Of a stretch of DNA of 48,918 bases, positions 1 to 11,318 are shown one piece after another. The stretch's first letter is position 1, and every line of letters begins with the position of its first letter. The DNA comes from Acephala macrosclerotiorum (taxonomy: Eukaryota > Ascomycota > Leotiomycetes > Helotiales > Mollisiaceae), in the NCBI GenBank assembly GCA_014904845.1, contig MU119550.1, positions 1-48,918 on the forward strand. Direction: 5' to 3'. The translations under genes and the position numbers were made by a program. A model generated the notes under the pieces. It saw nothing but the letters and a program-made list of their open reading frames with translations. It was not told where the DNA came from and did not search any database.

Positions 1-492
1 TTTTTTAATAATATTTAATTATTTAATTAAATATATATAAAAAATTTTAAAATATAAAATTTTTATTTTAAAAATAAAAATAAAATAATATTAATTATAT
101 ACGATTTCGAATTATACGCAAATATTATATAATATTTGTTTTAATAATAATAAAAAATAAAAAGTAATATATTAAATTAAATTAAAAATAATATTAAAAA
201 TATAATATAATTAATATAATTATTTAATAACTAATAAAAATATTAATATAATAATAAAATTTTAAAATTTAATTATTTAAAATATAATTAAAATTAATTA
301 ATTAGTTTTTTAAATTATAAATTAATTATTTAATTATATATTTTAATATTATTTGAAATTAAAAATTTCATTAAATTAAATATATTTAAAATAATAAATA
401 ATAAACGAATTATATATCGATTTAAAACAATTAATAATAAGCGAATTATATATCGTAGTACAAAAAAAAATATTACAGTATTAAATAATTAT

Positions 493-562
493 TAGTACGC
501 GAATATTACAATACGCGAATATTATAATACGCGAATATCGTAATACGAAAATATTATAATAT
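493..562. repeat. 17-bp minisatellite in AT block
   Basis: About four imperfect tandem copies of a unit like TACGCGAATATTATAA, with the CGCG core kept in the first three copies. It stands out because CpG is retained in phase in a region otherwise stripped of C and G. Confidence 0.6.
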
Positions 563-1839
563 AAAATATATTTTAATACGAATTTATTTGAATACACTAT
601 ATATTTTAAAATAATTGTTTTTTGTTTTACGTATTAAATACTAATTTTAATTGTATATTATTTTTATATTACATATTATATAAATACGATATATAATGTG
701 AAATAAATATTTTTAAATCAAATTTTCGACGTAAAATCGAATAATACTAATTATAATATTACGATATTATTAATTATTGAAATATAAGATATTTGAAAAT
801 TAAATAAAGTTTTAGTATTTTTATTAAAACGAAAAAATTATTAGTTTAATTTAATATTTAGTTTAATGTTTAAAATTATCGAGTTATATAATTACGAATT
901 GATTATTATATTACGATTTGAATTTCTCGATTTCTATCGATTGTAACGAAAATTTGTTTTATAAAAAAATGTATTTTAATTAGATTTACGATTTGTCGTT
1001 TTCGTATTCAAATTATCTTTTAAACTAATAATTTTAAATAAATTCTCGTAGAATTATAATATTAAAATTCTTATAAAATCGATAAAATTATATTACGATT
1101 AATTATAAATACAATATTAATACTAAAACAATCAAATCAAAAAAAATTCGCATTTAAATAAATTATTTTCATTTACTCGAGATTTCAAAATAGTAAAAAT
1201 ATTACTATATAAATATTAAATTCGAAATAAATTTATTAGTAAATAAATTAATAAAAAATTGATTTTATAAATAATAATCAAAATAATAAATAATTCAATA
1301 GAATTAAATAAAATTATATCGATATTATTAATTTTTAAAATATATTTTAAAATAATCGTTAAAAACGTATTATTTTTATTAATAATCAAAAAAATTAAAA
1401 CAATTTATATAATTATTAAAAAAATATAATATTTATACGTTAAACATCAAATTACGAACGCGTTTATAATAAAAAATAATTTAAATACGAAATTTACTTT
1501 GAATTTATTAATTTTTTTAAATGTATATATTTAATAAAAAAAAAAAAATTAAAAAAAACTATACAAATTATTAATAATAAATAAAAAAAAAAATATAATC
1601 GATATATTTTATAGATTAATTGAATTTTATTCGATAATAATTAAATCGTATTATATAAAAAAAATATTTTATAAAAAAACTATTAATAAAAAAATATTTT
1701 TTATATTTTTTTCGTTTAATAAATTAAATTAAAAAAATTCAAATAATAAATTATTAATAAAACGACGCGATTAAAAATAATTAAAAAAATATTTAATAAA
1801 AAATTACAATGAAATAAATACTATCAATTTATTAAAAAC

Positions 1840-3495
1840 GAAAACGATAATAAAAATTTCAATAATACGTTTATTACTATTATTAAAAATAAAAATAAAA
1901 TATTTATAATATTTATAATAAACGAAAAAAAAATCGATAAAAATTTTTTATTATAATTACAAAAAAAAAATGTAATTATTATACTCGAAATATTATTCGA
2001 AAAATTTTAATAAAAAAAAATCAATAATTTAATCGTAAAAAAAGTTTTTCAATTTATTAAATTCGATTTTATTAAATATATTAATATTCGCATTTTTAAC
2101 TCGAAATTAATTAATAAAATTAAAAGTAAAACTATTGATAATTCGTACGAAAAATTAAAATTAATAATTTAAAAATATAATAATAATAAAAAAAAAATTG
2201 TTATATAATTTTCGATTATTTAAAAAATTAATCAATAAATGATTATCGTATTAATATTTTTTTTAATTTAATTTTTAAATAAAACAATCAAAATATAATT
2301 TTACAATATTATATAAATATATATATAATCGATAATTAATTTTTAACGATTAATATTCGCATATTTATTAAAATAAATTTATTATTTTTATTTATCGTAT
2401 ATTATTATAATAATTTTAAAATTACTATATAAAATAATAAAAACAAAAATATATTAATAAACTATATATTATAAATACTATAAAAAAAAACTATTAATAA
2501 TTATATTTATATACGATTTTTGTTTTTTGATTACGATCGAAAAAAAGTATTTAATATTATTAAAATGTAAACGAATAATACGCTTATATTAATAAAAAAA
2601 AAAAATTTTAATCTCGAGAAAAATTAATTCAAAAAAATCAAATTCGTAATAAAATTTAAAACAGTTTTTATATTAAAAATTCTATTGATTTTTAATAAGT
2701 ATATATTAATTCAATATAAAAAATAATTCAATTGTAATAAAAAAATCAAAATAAGAAATTTAAATTAATAAATTTCAAATTATTAAATATATAAATTGAA
2801 TATAAAAAATAACGCGCTTAAAATATTTATATCGTTACAATTTATTAATTCGAAACAATTTTCGATTTATTTATTATTATTTAATATTAGAATTCGATCG
2901 AAAACGAAACGATTATATTAAACAAAAAAATAGAAATAATAAATTAAAAATTTAAATCGAAAATTTAAATATATTGTTATAAATTTATCAATAATAAAAT
3001 TTTTCGTTTTCGTCGACGAATCGTTTACAAACAATAAAAATTTTAGTTTTTAAATTGAATATAAAATTATTTTTACAAATAAAAACAAAAAAAATAATAA
3101 AAAATTAAAAATTAAAATTTTTTTTATTTACTACAATTCTATTAAAAGTAAACGAATTACTAAAAATATATTAAATAGTAAAAAAAATCAATATAATAAT
3201 AATAATTGAATTTATTATAAATATAATTACAAAGTAATTCGATTTTTTCAATATTTCGATAATCGTATATATTGATTCGTATTCATTTTACGAGTATTTG
3301 ATTAAATTCGAAACGATCAAAAAAAAATATTTAATAATCGATATTATAATTTTACGATAATTATACGAAAAAAAAAAATTGTAAAAAATCAAATAAATTA
3401 ATAATTAAAATAATTCGATAAATATTATAATAAAATTAATTTTTAATAAAATTTTAAAAAAAAATTTAAATATTAATTATTTTAAAATACAAATA
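1840..3495 (+). mobile_element. Ty1/copia-type retrotransposon pol remnant (RT + RNase H)
   Basis: Read on the plus strand through many stops, this stretch keeps the order and spacing of a fungal copia Pol. The reverse transcriptase part (about 1840-2600) shows the start region with FNSKL followed by a KSRLV-like block, the LYKI (PLYGI) block, YDFCFLIT (YDPCFLIT) and an eroded catalytic DD loop. The RNase H part (about 2995-3490) shows FVDESFTNNK (first catalytic Asp), IKSKRITKNIL, then VYIDSYSFYEYL (second Asp), the LIIDIIILR block and the end of the domain. Stops come mainly from Q, R and W codons, as RIP would cause. No long terminal repeats could be delimited. Recognition is by eye from residual motifs, not alignment. 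Confidence 0.75.
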
Positions 3496-4039
3496 AAAAA
3501 ATGAATTAAAAAAAAAAATAAATAAAAAAAAAAAATAAAAAAATATTTGTTTTTAGTATTATTATTATTATTTGAAATTTCAAATAAAAAATAAAAAATA
3601 AATTTTAAACTCGAAATTTATAAATTTCGACGAATTTTAAAAATAATATTAATAAATTAATACTATTTCTAGTATTTAATCATATGATTTTTATTTTTTT
3701 AATATTTTTATTTGTATTAAAATTAGTAAATTTTATATATTTACAATATATAATAAAAAAAAAAACAATTTTATTTATTTAAATTATTGAAAATAATAAC
3801 GTTTTTATTATAAAAAAAAAATTATTAATATCGAAACAAATATTATATAATATTCACGTATAACTCGAAATCGCATATAATTAATATTATTTTATTTTTA
3901 TTTTCGAAATAAATTTTTATATCTCGAATTTCATTTTTTAAATAATTTTAATTAATTATAAATTAATACGCATATTAAAATTCAAAGAGAAATTTTACGT
4001 GCGTTTAAATCGTTTTATTAATAAATTCGATATTCTTAG

Positions 4040-4868
4040 TATAATATTAATAAAAATAATTTGATTACAATAAAAAAATTAAAATAAAAAATTTAAATTA
4101 ATAGATTTTAAATTATTGAATATATAAACTAAATATAAAAAATAATATATTCGAAATATTTATATTATTACAATTTATTAATTTAAAATAATTTTCGATC
4201 TATTTATTATTATTTAATATTAAAATTCGATCGAAAATAAAATTATTATATTAAATAAAAAATTGAAATAATAAATTAAAAATTTAAATTAAAAATTTAA
4301 ATATATTGTCGTAAATTTATTAATAATAAAATTTTTCATTTTTATCGATAAATCGTTTACAAATAATAAAAATTTTAATTTTTAAATTAAATATAAAATT
4401 ATTTTTACAAATGAAAACAAAAAAAATAATAAAAAATTTAAAATCAAAAATTTATTTATTTATTATAATTTTATTAAAAACAAACGAATTATTAAAAACG
4501 TATTAATTTTAAAACTATATAAAATAATAAAAAAAATCGATATAATAATAATAATTAAATTTACTATAAATATAATTATAAAACAATTCGATTTTTTTAA
4601 TATTTTAATAATCGTATATATTAATTTGTATTTATTTTATAAATATTTAATTAAACTCGAAACGATTAAAAAAAGCATTCAATAATTAATATTATAATTT
4701 TATAATAATTATACGAACGAAAAAAATTATAAAAAATCAAATAAATTAATAATTAAAACAATTTAACAAATATTATAATGAAATTAATTTTTAATAAAAT
4801 TTTAAAAAAAATTTTAAATATTAATTATTTCAAAATACAATAAAAAAAATTGAAAAAAAAAAAAAAAA

Positions 4869-4923
<55 letters not shown>

Positions 4924-5160
4924 AATAAAAAAAATAAATAAAAAAAATAAATAAAAAAATATTTGTTTTAATATTATTATTATTTAAAATTTCAAATTAA
5001 AAATAAATAAAAAATTTTAAATTCGAAATTTATAAATTTTAATAAATTTTAAAAACAATATTAATCAATTAATACTATTTTTAATATTTAATTATATAAT
5101 TTCTATTTTTTTATTGTTTTTATTTGTATTAAAATCAACGAATTTTATATTTTTATTAAT
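4040..5160 (+). mobile_element. Second, partial copy of the copia 3' end (RNase H + 3' flank)
   Basis: Direct repeat of 2690-3745, offset by roughly 1.35-1.4 kb. It begins in the region between reverse transcriptase and RNase H, repeats the VDE/VDK catalytic block (about 4335), the SFYEYL-like block (about 4610) and the non-coding tail ending near 5155. The two copies differ almost only by C/T and G/A changes plus an expanded A-tract in this copy. The 5' part of pol is absent here, so this is either a truncated element in tandem or a local duplication of one element's 3' end. Confidence 0.7.
4852..4950. repeat. Long A-tract with AAAT units
   Basis: About 50 uninterrupted A residues (4871-4920) followed by several AAATAAAA units. 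The first copy of the repeat (3510-3540) has a much shorter tract at the same place, so the tract has expanded in this copy or is affected by sequencing slippage. Confidence 0.8.
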
Positions 5161-5214
5161 TTTATAATTGTATAATATTTAAAAAAAAATTTAAAAACTT
5201 TTTTTTTAATAATA

Positions 5215-5790
5215 TAATCGTAATAAGTATTTATAATTAATAAAATTAATCGTAATAATTTAATATAAAAAACGAAAATTTTTAAAAAAAAATTTCTAAT
5301 ATAAAACTCTATTAAAAATACGTTTTTATTTAAAGTATTAAAATATTTAAATATTAAAATAATTATATAATTTTCGAGAGAAATTTTAAAAAATTTCTTT
5401 TTAGAATTATATATTAAATAATATAATTTAAATTAATTAAATTGATCGTAATAATTAAATATAAAATGAGAATTTTAAAAAAAAAAATTTTAATATAAAA
5501 TTTTATAATAAATACGTTTTTATTTTAAATATTAAAATATTTATTTAATATTAAACATTTTTATAATTATGTAATTTTCGAGAAAAGTTTCAAAAAAAAA
5601 ATTTTAGAATTATATATTAAATAAAATAATATAAATTAATTAAATTAATTATATTAATTAAATATAAAAATAAAAATTTTAAATAATATTTTTTAATATA
5701 AATTAAAATTTTATTAAAATGCGTTTTTATTTTAAATATTAAAATATTTATTAATTTATTCATTTTATTATTTAATAAAATTTAAAATTT
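5215..5790. repeat. Three decayed tandem copies of a ~200-bp unit
   Basis: The marker ATTAATCGTAATAATT recurs as variants at 5245, 5441 and 5644, giving spacings of 196 and 203 bases. Each copy continues through a TAAAATTTTATTAAAA-like part, a CGTTTTTATTTTAAATATTAAAATATTT part and, in the first two, a TTTTCGAGA block. Copies differ by C/T and G/A changes. It is a RIP-eroded tandem repeat directly downstream of the copia copies. Confidence 0.65.
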
Positions 5791-5900
5791 TATTTTAATA
5801 ATTATTTCAATTTTAAATATTTATAAAACGTTTAAATTAAAAAATTTTAATTTGAAATTTAAAATAAAAATAAATTACTAAAATCGAAAACTTTATAATT

Positions 5901-5924
5901 CTTCGTAAAAACGTTTTTACGAAG
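5901..5924. repeat. Perfect 24-bp palindrome
   Basis: CTTCGTAAAAAC followed by its exact reverse complement. It lies in a small patch (5890-6050) that keeps far more C and G than the surrounding AT block. Confidence 0.85.
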
Positions 5925-5957
5925 TCTACGAAGTAAAATATACGTCGAGTAAAAAAA

Positions 5958-6011
5958 GAAAAAACTCGTTCGTTAATTGGTTCGTTTGCGAGTCGACGAA
6001 CGAATTTTTTC
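5958..6011. repeat. Imperfect inverted repeat, 15-base arms
   Basis: Left arm GAAAAAACTCGTTCG (5958-5972) and right arm CGAACGAATTTTTTC (5997-6011) pair with one mismatch around a 24-base loop. With the palindrome just upstream this forms a structured patch; its function is unknown. Confidence 0.7.
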
Positions 6012-6089
6012 TTTTGAAACGAGAAAAATATTTTTAAATTTATTCGAAGTTATTTGTAATTTGTAAATCGATTTATTAGTTTATTAATT

Positions 6090-6093
<4 letters not shown>

Positions 6094-6120
<27 letters not shown>

Positions 6121-6130
6121 TAAAAATAAT
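6094..6130. repeat. (AAAAAT)n microsatellite
   Basis: About six hexamer units at the inner edge of the AT block. Confidence 0.8.
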
Positions 6131-6599
6131 ATTTAATTATTTATAATAAATAAAGGTTTTTAATATATTTTATAATATTAATTATTAATTATTTAATTTT
6201 TATTTTAATATTATTATATATTATAATAATATAATTTTTAAATATAAAATATTTATTTTAAAATAAAAATTATAATATTTAAAAAATTAATAATCGTATT
6301 ATAATCGTATTACGTATATAATTAATTTAAAATTTAAATTATTTAAATTATATAAAAATTATATATTATAAATAAAATTTTAATAAAACGAATTAAAAAT
6401 ACGATTTTTATAATTATTTTAAATTTTTTTAAAATTTATAAAAAATTATTAAACGATAAAAAATATTGAAAACAAACGTAAACGAAATTTATAATATTTA
6501 ATAAAAAATTTAATAAGAAAATTAATAAAAAAAATTTATTATAAATTATAATATAAAATTTTTAATTTTAATAATTAAATTTTAATTTACAAAAAAAAT

Positions 6600-7081
6600 A
6601 TGATAATATTCTCGTGCAAAGAGTGCAATTTGCAATATATCGTGGTAGAGAATATCCTTGGGAAGATAAGCGTTTTATATCTTCATTTTGTGATCACGTG
6701 CGAAGAACTTCGTCCTCGGATCTCTCATATAGAAACATACAATGTTGACGTGTGAAAAGGTCGCTTCAGGTCGTACATCAAGTGCAGGAAAGCAGGATAA
6801 TCACAAGGACCCACATCGAGGAGACTCAAAGACACGAAAATGGAAAGAGAATGAATTCGAACCAAAAATATCAATTTCTAATTTCCAAAAATCATCAAGC
6901 TCAACAAGGAGCGATGGTATGCTATATAAACGCCTTTCCAATCTATGATAAGAACGCCAGCCTTCAATCTATAGTTTCATCATCCGTCTTGTTTGCACCT
7001 GGCATATGCTATGCATGAGAACAAAAGAAAATTCGTTTTTCTCATCACTCCCACCATCGCCTCAACTACCAAGCACGTCGC
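6600..7081. other. Boundary and 3' flank of the HAD gene
   Basis: Balanced-composition sequence starting abruptly after the AT block. It contains a CACGTG at 6695 and a TATAAA-like CTATATAAACG near 6921, but no reading frame I trust. Short frames on the plus strand here (6742-7018) overlap each other in two frames and look like chance. The last part is the 3' untranslated region of the minus-strand gene that follows. Confidence 0.5.
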
Positions 7082-8599
7082 TTACTCGATGGCCGAAACT
7101 CCATGATCCCCAGTGACTGGGTTCATTGAATCACTCCAATTGAACTTGAAATCCTCACCCAGCTCCTTCTTGACCGCCGTCTTCACTGCCTCAAGAACGT
7201 TGTCAAATACTCCAAACGAGGCAGGGTTCTTCTCATCATTCGATCCAGGTGGACCTTGGAAAACACCCGTCCTAACTAAACAGGTATTCCATCCATACAT
7301 GTTCCCCCCAATAATATCACTCTGAGGGTTATCGCCAATCATGTAGATATTCTTAGGAAGGCGTTCTTCATTGTGAATGGTGTCCATCCAAGAGGTCAAG
7401 ACTTCGTCGGCGTATTTGTAAGTGGCGAGTTCGGGTTTTCCGTAAACGACTCGCTCGAGTTCTACGCCAGTGATCTGTTTGTAGATTCCTTCCAAAGCGA
7501 TGCGGAATGTGCCTTGGGACATGCGGGGGTAGGGGTGTTCGGTTGGACAGAGTAGATCTCCTTGGGAGAAATAGATTGGGATTCGTTGGGAGACGGGATC
7601 TTTGGCTCGGGTTCCTAGGACGCCGTCTTCGGATTGGAGGAGGTCCATGATGATTTGGAGATCTGTGGCGTAGTCGCGAGAATCGGAGAATACGAGGATG
7701 GCGTTTATCTTGACTTGGGAGAAATCGCGTGGGGTGGAGGTGGCGCGTTGTTCGGCGGTGAAGAATTCTTTTAGGGGAGAGATGGTGGGTTGTGAGGCGA
7801 CGATGTCGTTGGGGACAACGATGTCTTTAAATCCATATTGCTTCGCTACTTCTCTGCATTGATAATTCTCGCCTCCAACTACCAACACTGTGTCGTAGTA
7901 CTCCGCAAGAGCAGACATTGGAGTATGGGATTGGATGAATTGTTCAGTAGAAACAGGAGAGTGTAGGATCTTAGAAAGCTGAGCGCAGCGTGCGGCTTCA
8001 GGCTTGCCAGACCCGTTAGTGAGGAAGATGTGAGGGATCTTGATACCGAGTTCGTTGTCTCCGTTCAGGATTTCGAGGACCCGTTTTCCTTCTGGGATGA
8101 GGCGGTCGCCGTGGACGAGGACACCATCGATATCGAAGGCGAAGGCCATGTCTTTTGCTGCTGCCGTCTTGACTGAGGACATGTCTTGGACTTGAGAACT
8201 CAGGATGTCACGTGTTGGTTGGATGGCTGGCATGCCGGGTCTTGTTGGTCGTCCATCTGAGGTTGCGACAGAGGAGAGACGGGATTGTCGTTTGCTTCGC
8301 GGAATTGGGAGGGAGGCACCGAAGGAGTTGCGGGAGCCGCGGCGGTCGACTTGGGAGGGTGACATGCTCAGTGAGTGCATAAGAGCTTCAGATTCGGCGA
8401 TGGAGGATCTGGAGGCTGGGACTTCGATTGAGCCTGGATGTTTGTTGTCGCCATTTGGGATGGAGAGGGAGGGTTGTTGGTGCTTTGCTGGAGAGCCATT
8501 GCTGACGATCTTTTGGAGACGAGCAATTTGCTCTGCAGAGGGGGTTGAAGGGCGCTGAGCATCGACACCGAAGTCTGAGTCTTCGAAAGCTGGTGCCAT
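7082..8599 (-). CDS. HAD-superfamily hydrolase, class IIA, CECR5/YKR070W-like
   Basis: Single-exon gene, 505 residues. The core matches the class IIA haloacid-dehalogenase phosphatases related to human CECR5 (HDHD5) and yeast YKR070W. Motif I is DIDGVL at residues 156-161 with nucleophile D156 and acid D158; motif II is TNGSG from T194; a conserved Lys in YGKPE is K388; motif IV is GDNPQSD at 422-428. The cap domain lies between motif II and the Lys. The first 150 residues are Ser/Pro/Arg-rich and look disordered; yeast relatives are mitochondrial, but I see no clear targeting peptide here. The start is the first ATG of an open frame that runs directly into the conserved core. Substrate is unknown for the family. 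No breaks seen. Confidence 0.9.
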   Translation of the reverse strand: MAPAFEDSDFGVDAQRPSTPSAEQIARLQKIVSNGSPAKHQQPSLSIPNGDNKHPGSIEVPASRSSIAESEALMHSLSMSPSQVDRRGSRNSFGASLPIPRSKRQSRLSSVATSDGRPTRPGMPAIQPTRDILSSQVQDMSSVKTAAAKDMAFAFDIDGVLVHGDRLIPEGKRVLEILNGDNELGIKIPHIFLTNGSGKPEAARCAQLSKILHSPVSTEQFIQSHTPMSALAEYYDTVLVVGGENYQCREVAKQYGFKDIVVPNDIVASQPTISPLKEFFTAEQRATSTPRDFSQVKINAILVFSDSRDYATDLQIIMDLLQSEDGVLGTRAKDPVSQRIPIYFSQGDLLCPTEHPYPRMSQGTFRIALEGIYKQITGVELERVVYGKPELATYKYADEVLTSWMDTIHNEERLPKNIYMIGDNPQSDIIGGNMYGWNTCLVRTGVFQGPPGSNDEKNPASFGVFDNVLEAVKTAVKKELGEDFKFNWSDSMNPVTGDHGVSAIE

Positions 8600-10205
8600 G
8601 ATGAAGGATGGGTATCAAAGGAGGAGATGTGTGTGATATGACTTTTGTGATGTCTTCTCGAGAAGATGTGAAGTTCAAGAACTGTGTGTGATGAATATGA
8701 AGGAAAGAAAGGTCCAAATCCAAGCGTGAAAGTCAAAATAAGCTGGAAGAGAAAGTGCCCACACTGGATCCTCGAACGTATATATCTGACGCTCTCCTGT
8801 ACGAAACGAGGCTAGAATATTCTTAGGAGATGAAGTGAAGACACTTTCACTGCAAACCTTTCCCATCGGGTTTTGCATGTGAAGTCATTGATAGCGGGTA
8901 GCTCGCTTGGGCCACTTCTATCATGCTCAGTTCCCACATCTTGCACCACTCATCCGCCATTCAGAGCATTACCATCTCGCCATCGCTACTGAATACTGGT
9001 ACTGAAACTGGCAGCTCCAGTTCTTTCCAGCTGTACGAGGTGACGGTGTGCAAAAGCGTGTAAAGTCTCTATCAAAAGTGGAAACCCGAGCCTCGCCATA
9101 GAGGCTGAGCCAAACCTGACTGGGTGAAGTGCGGCGAAAGTTGCATAAGAACTATCCATAGTTAATCCATCATAATCGACCTCTTATCCCTCCAAGTTTC
9201 GTCCTATCCATTTAATCCTTCGGTCCTGGATCCAGATAAGGTACCATCTTGTCATGGAGCGGAGCATTCGGAGAGTTGAACCCAGTCGAAGGTATCTCAT
9301 TCGTACCGACAACGTTTGAAGTGAGAATAAGGATGGATCTAGGATCCAGCATGACGTTGATGGTTGCCACCTGGCGGGAGGCTGACCGTAGTTTGACCGA
9401 GAACAACGAAAACGGGAGATACACAGATCCATCAAATGATCCACATTTCACGTTGCCTGTTCCTCTTTTTTGGCGCACGACGGACGTGGATGGGAAGGTG
9501 TTGGTGGGTGATGAGTGGTGGTGGCTAAGAAATCAAAAGGTATTGGTATTGGTATTGGCAGTTGTTCGGTTCCTGAATGTATGTCGGCGGCGATCATGGT
9601 CAGTGATGATAGCCGATCCCAAGGCGAAACTCTGATAGGCCACCACGGGCAATCTCCAGGCAAAGGCATACTGTCCTCAGGCTACTTTCCCAGGCTGACT
9701 CGGCTCTTTCGGCCCACTAACGCCCATATCCCGACGCTAGAATCACACTAGAAGACCCTTATGGCATAGCGTCTTCCCAAGCGAAAGTCAACGTCAATTC
9801 AGGGTCCAAAAGTTCCCAGAGTGTGGGCCATACGGCGATCATCCATCTGCCCCTCTCAACCCCCACTATGCCTCCAACTGACTCGACTATCGCCAGGGAC
9901 GCCTCTTTGCTATTCGGCCATGAACGCACGAATAGAAACAGAACGTCATACGCCATGCTTGTTGAGCAATGGTAGGATCAACCACGAAAAGCTACGACCA
10001 TGGCCCGAAGAAAACTCGGTGCAGAGTCTTCATGCGTTGAGGACACCTTGATTGATATACCACACTCACATTCAAGCAATTGACCTAGTATACGATCCAC
10101 TTCTCACATAGATACCCCTCCACCGTCGAACGACGAAATATTTTATTTTTACTTTCGAAACCAACCCTTCGAATCCTCCCTTTCCACGACTCGATACCCA
10201 GCACA
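8600..10205. other. Intergenic region between divergent genes
   Basis: About 1.6 kb between the minus-strand HAD gene and the plus-strand aldo-keto reductase; it should hold both promoters and 5' untranslated regions. Overlapping frames of 60-128 residues occur on both strands at 9180-9670 but none has recognisable motifs or supportive splice sites. A short GGTATT direct repeat lies at 9539-9558. I see no RNA gene or mobile element. Confidence 0.5.
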
Positions 10206-11318
10206 ATGGCAGCACCAGCAGTCACCGGCCCTGTCCTCACCCTCAACAATGGCATCAAGATGCCCGCCCTGGGCTTTGGCACATTTGCGAACGAAGGCAG
10301 CAAGGGAGAAACACACAAGGCGGTCGTTCACGCTCTGAACGCAGGATACAGACATCTCGACTGTGCCTGGTTCTACCAGAACGAAGACGAAGTCGGATCA
10401 GGAGTCCGCGAATTCCTCTCACAAAATCCCTCTGTTAAGAGAGAAGACATCTTCATCACAACGAAAGTATGGAACCACCTGCACGAGCCAGAGGACGTGG
10501 AATGGAGTTTGAAGAGCTCGTTGGAAAAGCTGCAGACACCATACGTGGACGCATTCCTGATCCATTGGCCCATCGCCTCAGAAAAGAACGCAGACAAAAC
10601 AGTGAAGATTGGAGTAGACGGCAAGGTGAGCAATTTCTCAATTCCCTCATTTGACACTAAACTCTGCGGATTCTGGCAGATCAAGTCTCTCCTTCAATTT
10701 CCCTCACTCGACTATTCCTCTTCATACAAATTCACGCATCTGCTAACTTGACCCCACCAGTACGTCATCAACAGCTCCCTAACCAACGACCCCTCCCCCA
10801 CCTGGCGCGCAATGGAAAAGCTCCACTCCGCCGGGCTCACCAAATCCATTGGCCTCTCTAACTTCACCCAACCACAAATCGCCAAGATCCTCACATACGC
10901 CAAAGTCAAGCCCGCCATAAACCAAATCGAGATCCATCCTTTCCTTCCCCAGCAACCTTTGATCGATTACTGTTTTTCACAATCGATTATGCCAGTTGCG
11001 TATTCTCCGTTGGGGAGTCAGGATCAAGTTCCTGGGACGGGGGAAAAGGTGAGCACGAATAAGGATTTGATTGCGATGGCGGAGAAGAATGGGTGGACGT
11101 TGGCCCAGGTGTTGATTGCGTGGGGGATGAAGAGGGGGTATGCTGTTTTGCCGAAGTCTAGCAATGAGGGGCGTATAAAGGGGAATGCGAAGTTGGTTGA
11201 GCTGAGTCAGGAGGACTTCGAGGCGGTCAACAAGGTTGCTGCTGGTAGATGGAGCAGATTCGTCAATATGAAAGATACCTTCGGCTACGATGTCTGGCCT
11301 GAGGAGGCTACTAAGTAG
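10206..11318 (+). CDS. Aldo-keto reductase (two exons)
   Basis: Exons 10206-10625 and 10761-11318, joined in phase 0, give 325 residues, the usual length. The 135-bp intron has a GTGAGC donor, a TGCTAAC branch site and a CCAG acceptor. The NAD(P)H-dependent AKR fold is clear: the catalytic tetrad is D52, Y57, K87 and H120 (LDCAWFY, TTKVW, LIHWP), followed by GLSNF, the QIEIHPF block at about 195-201 and the cofactor-binding LPKSSNEGRI at 270-279. It resembles the fungal glycerol dehydrogenase/Gcy1-like NADP+ reductases, cytosolic enzymes reducing aldehydes and keto sugars; the exact substrate cannot be read from sequence. No breaks seen. Confidence 0.93.

Larger units (their letters stand above)
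1..6600. other. RIP-degraded AT-rich block (left)
   Basis: Nearly pure A+T with very few C or G, and those remaining lie mostly in CpG. This is the pattern left by repeat-induced point mutation, which converts CpA to TpA on both strands and spares CpG. There are no open reading frames of meaningful length. The block contains a copia-type pol remnant, a second partial copy of it, short tandem repeats and A-tracts, listed separately. The stretch 1-1800 shows nothing else I can identify apart from a small minisatellite; it may hold the gag/integrase part of the same element. The block ends sharply near 6600, where base composition becomes balanced within a few tens of bases. Confidence 0.9.

Noticed and set aside
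9184..9669. Overlapping frames of 73-128 codons on both strands
   Set aside because: No motif, no splice support, and three mutually overlapping candidates; GGTATT repeats explain part of the length.
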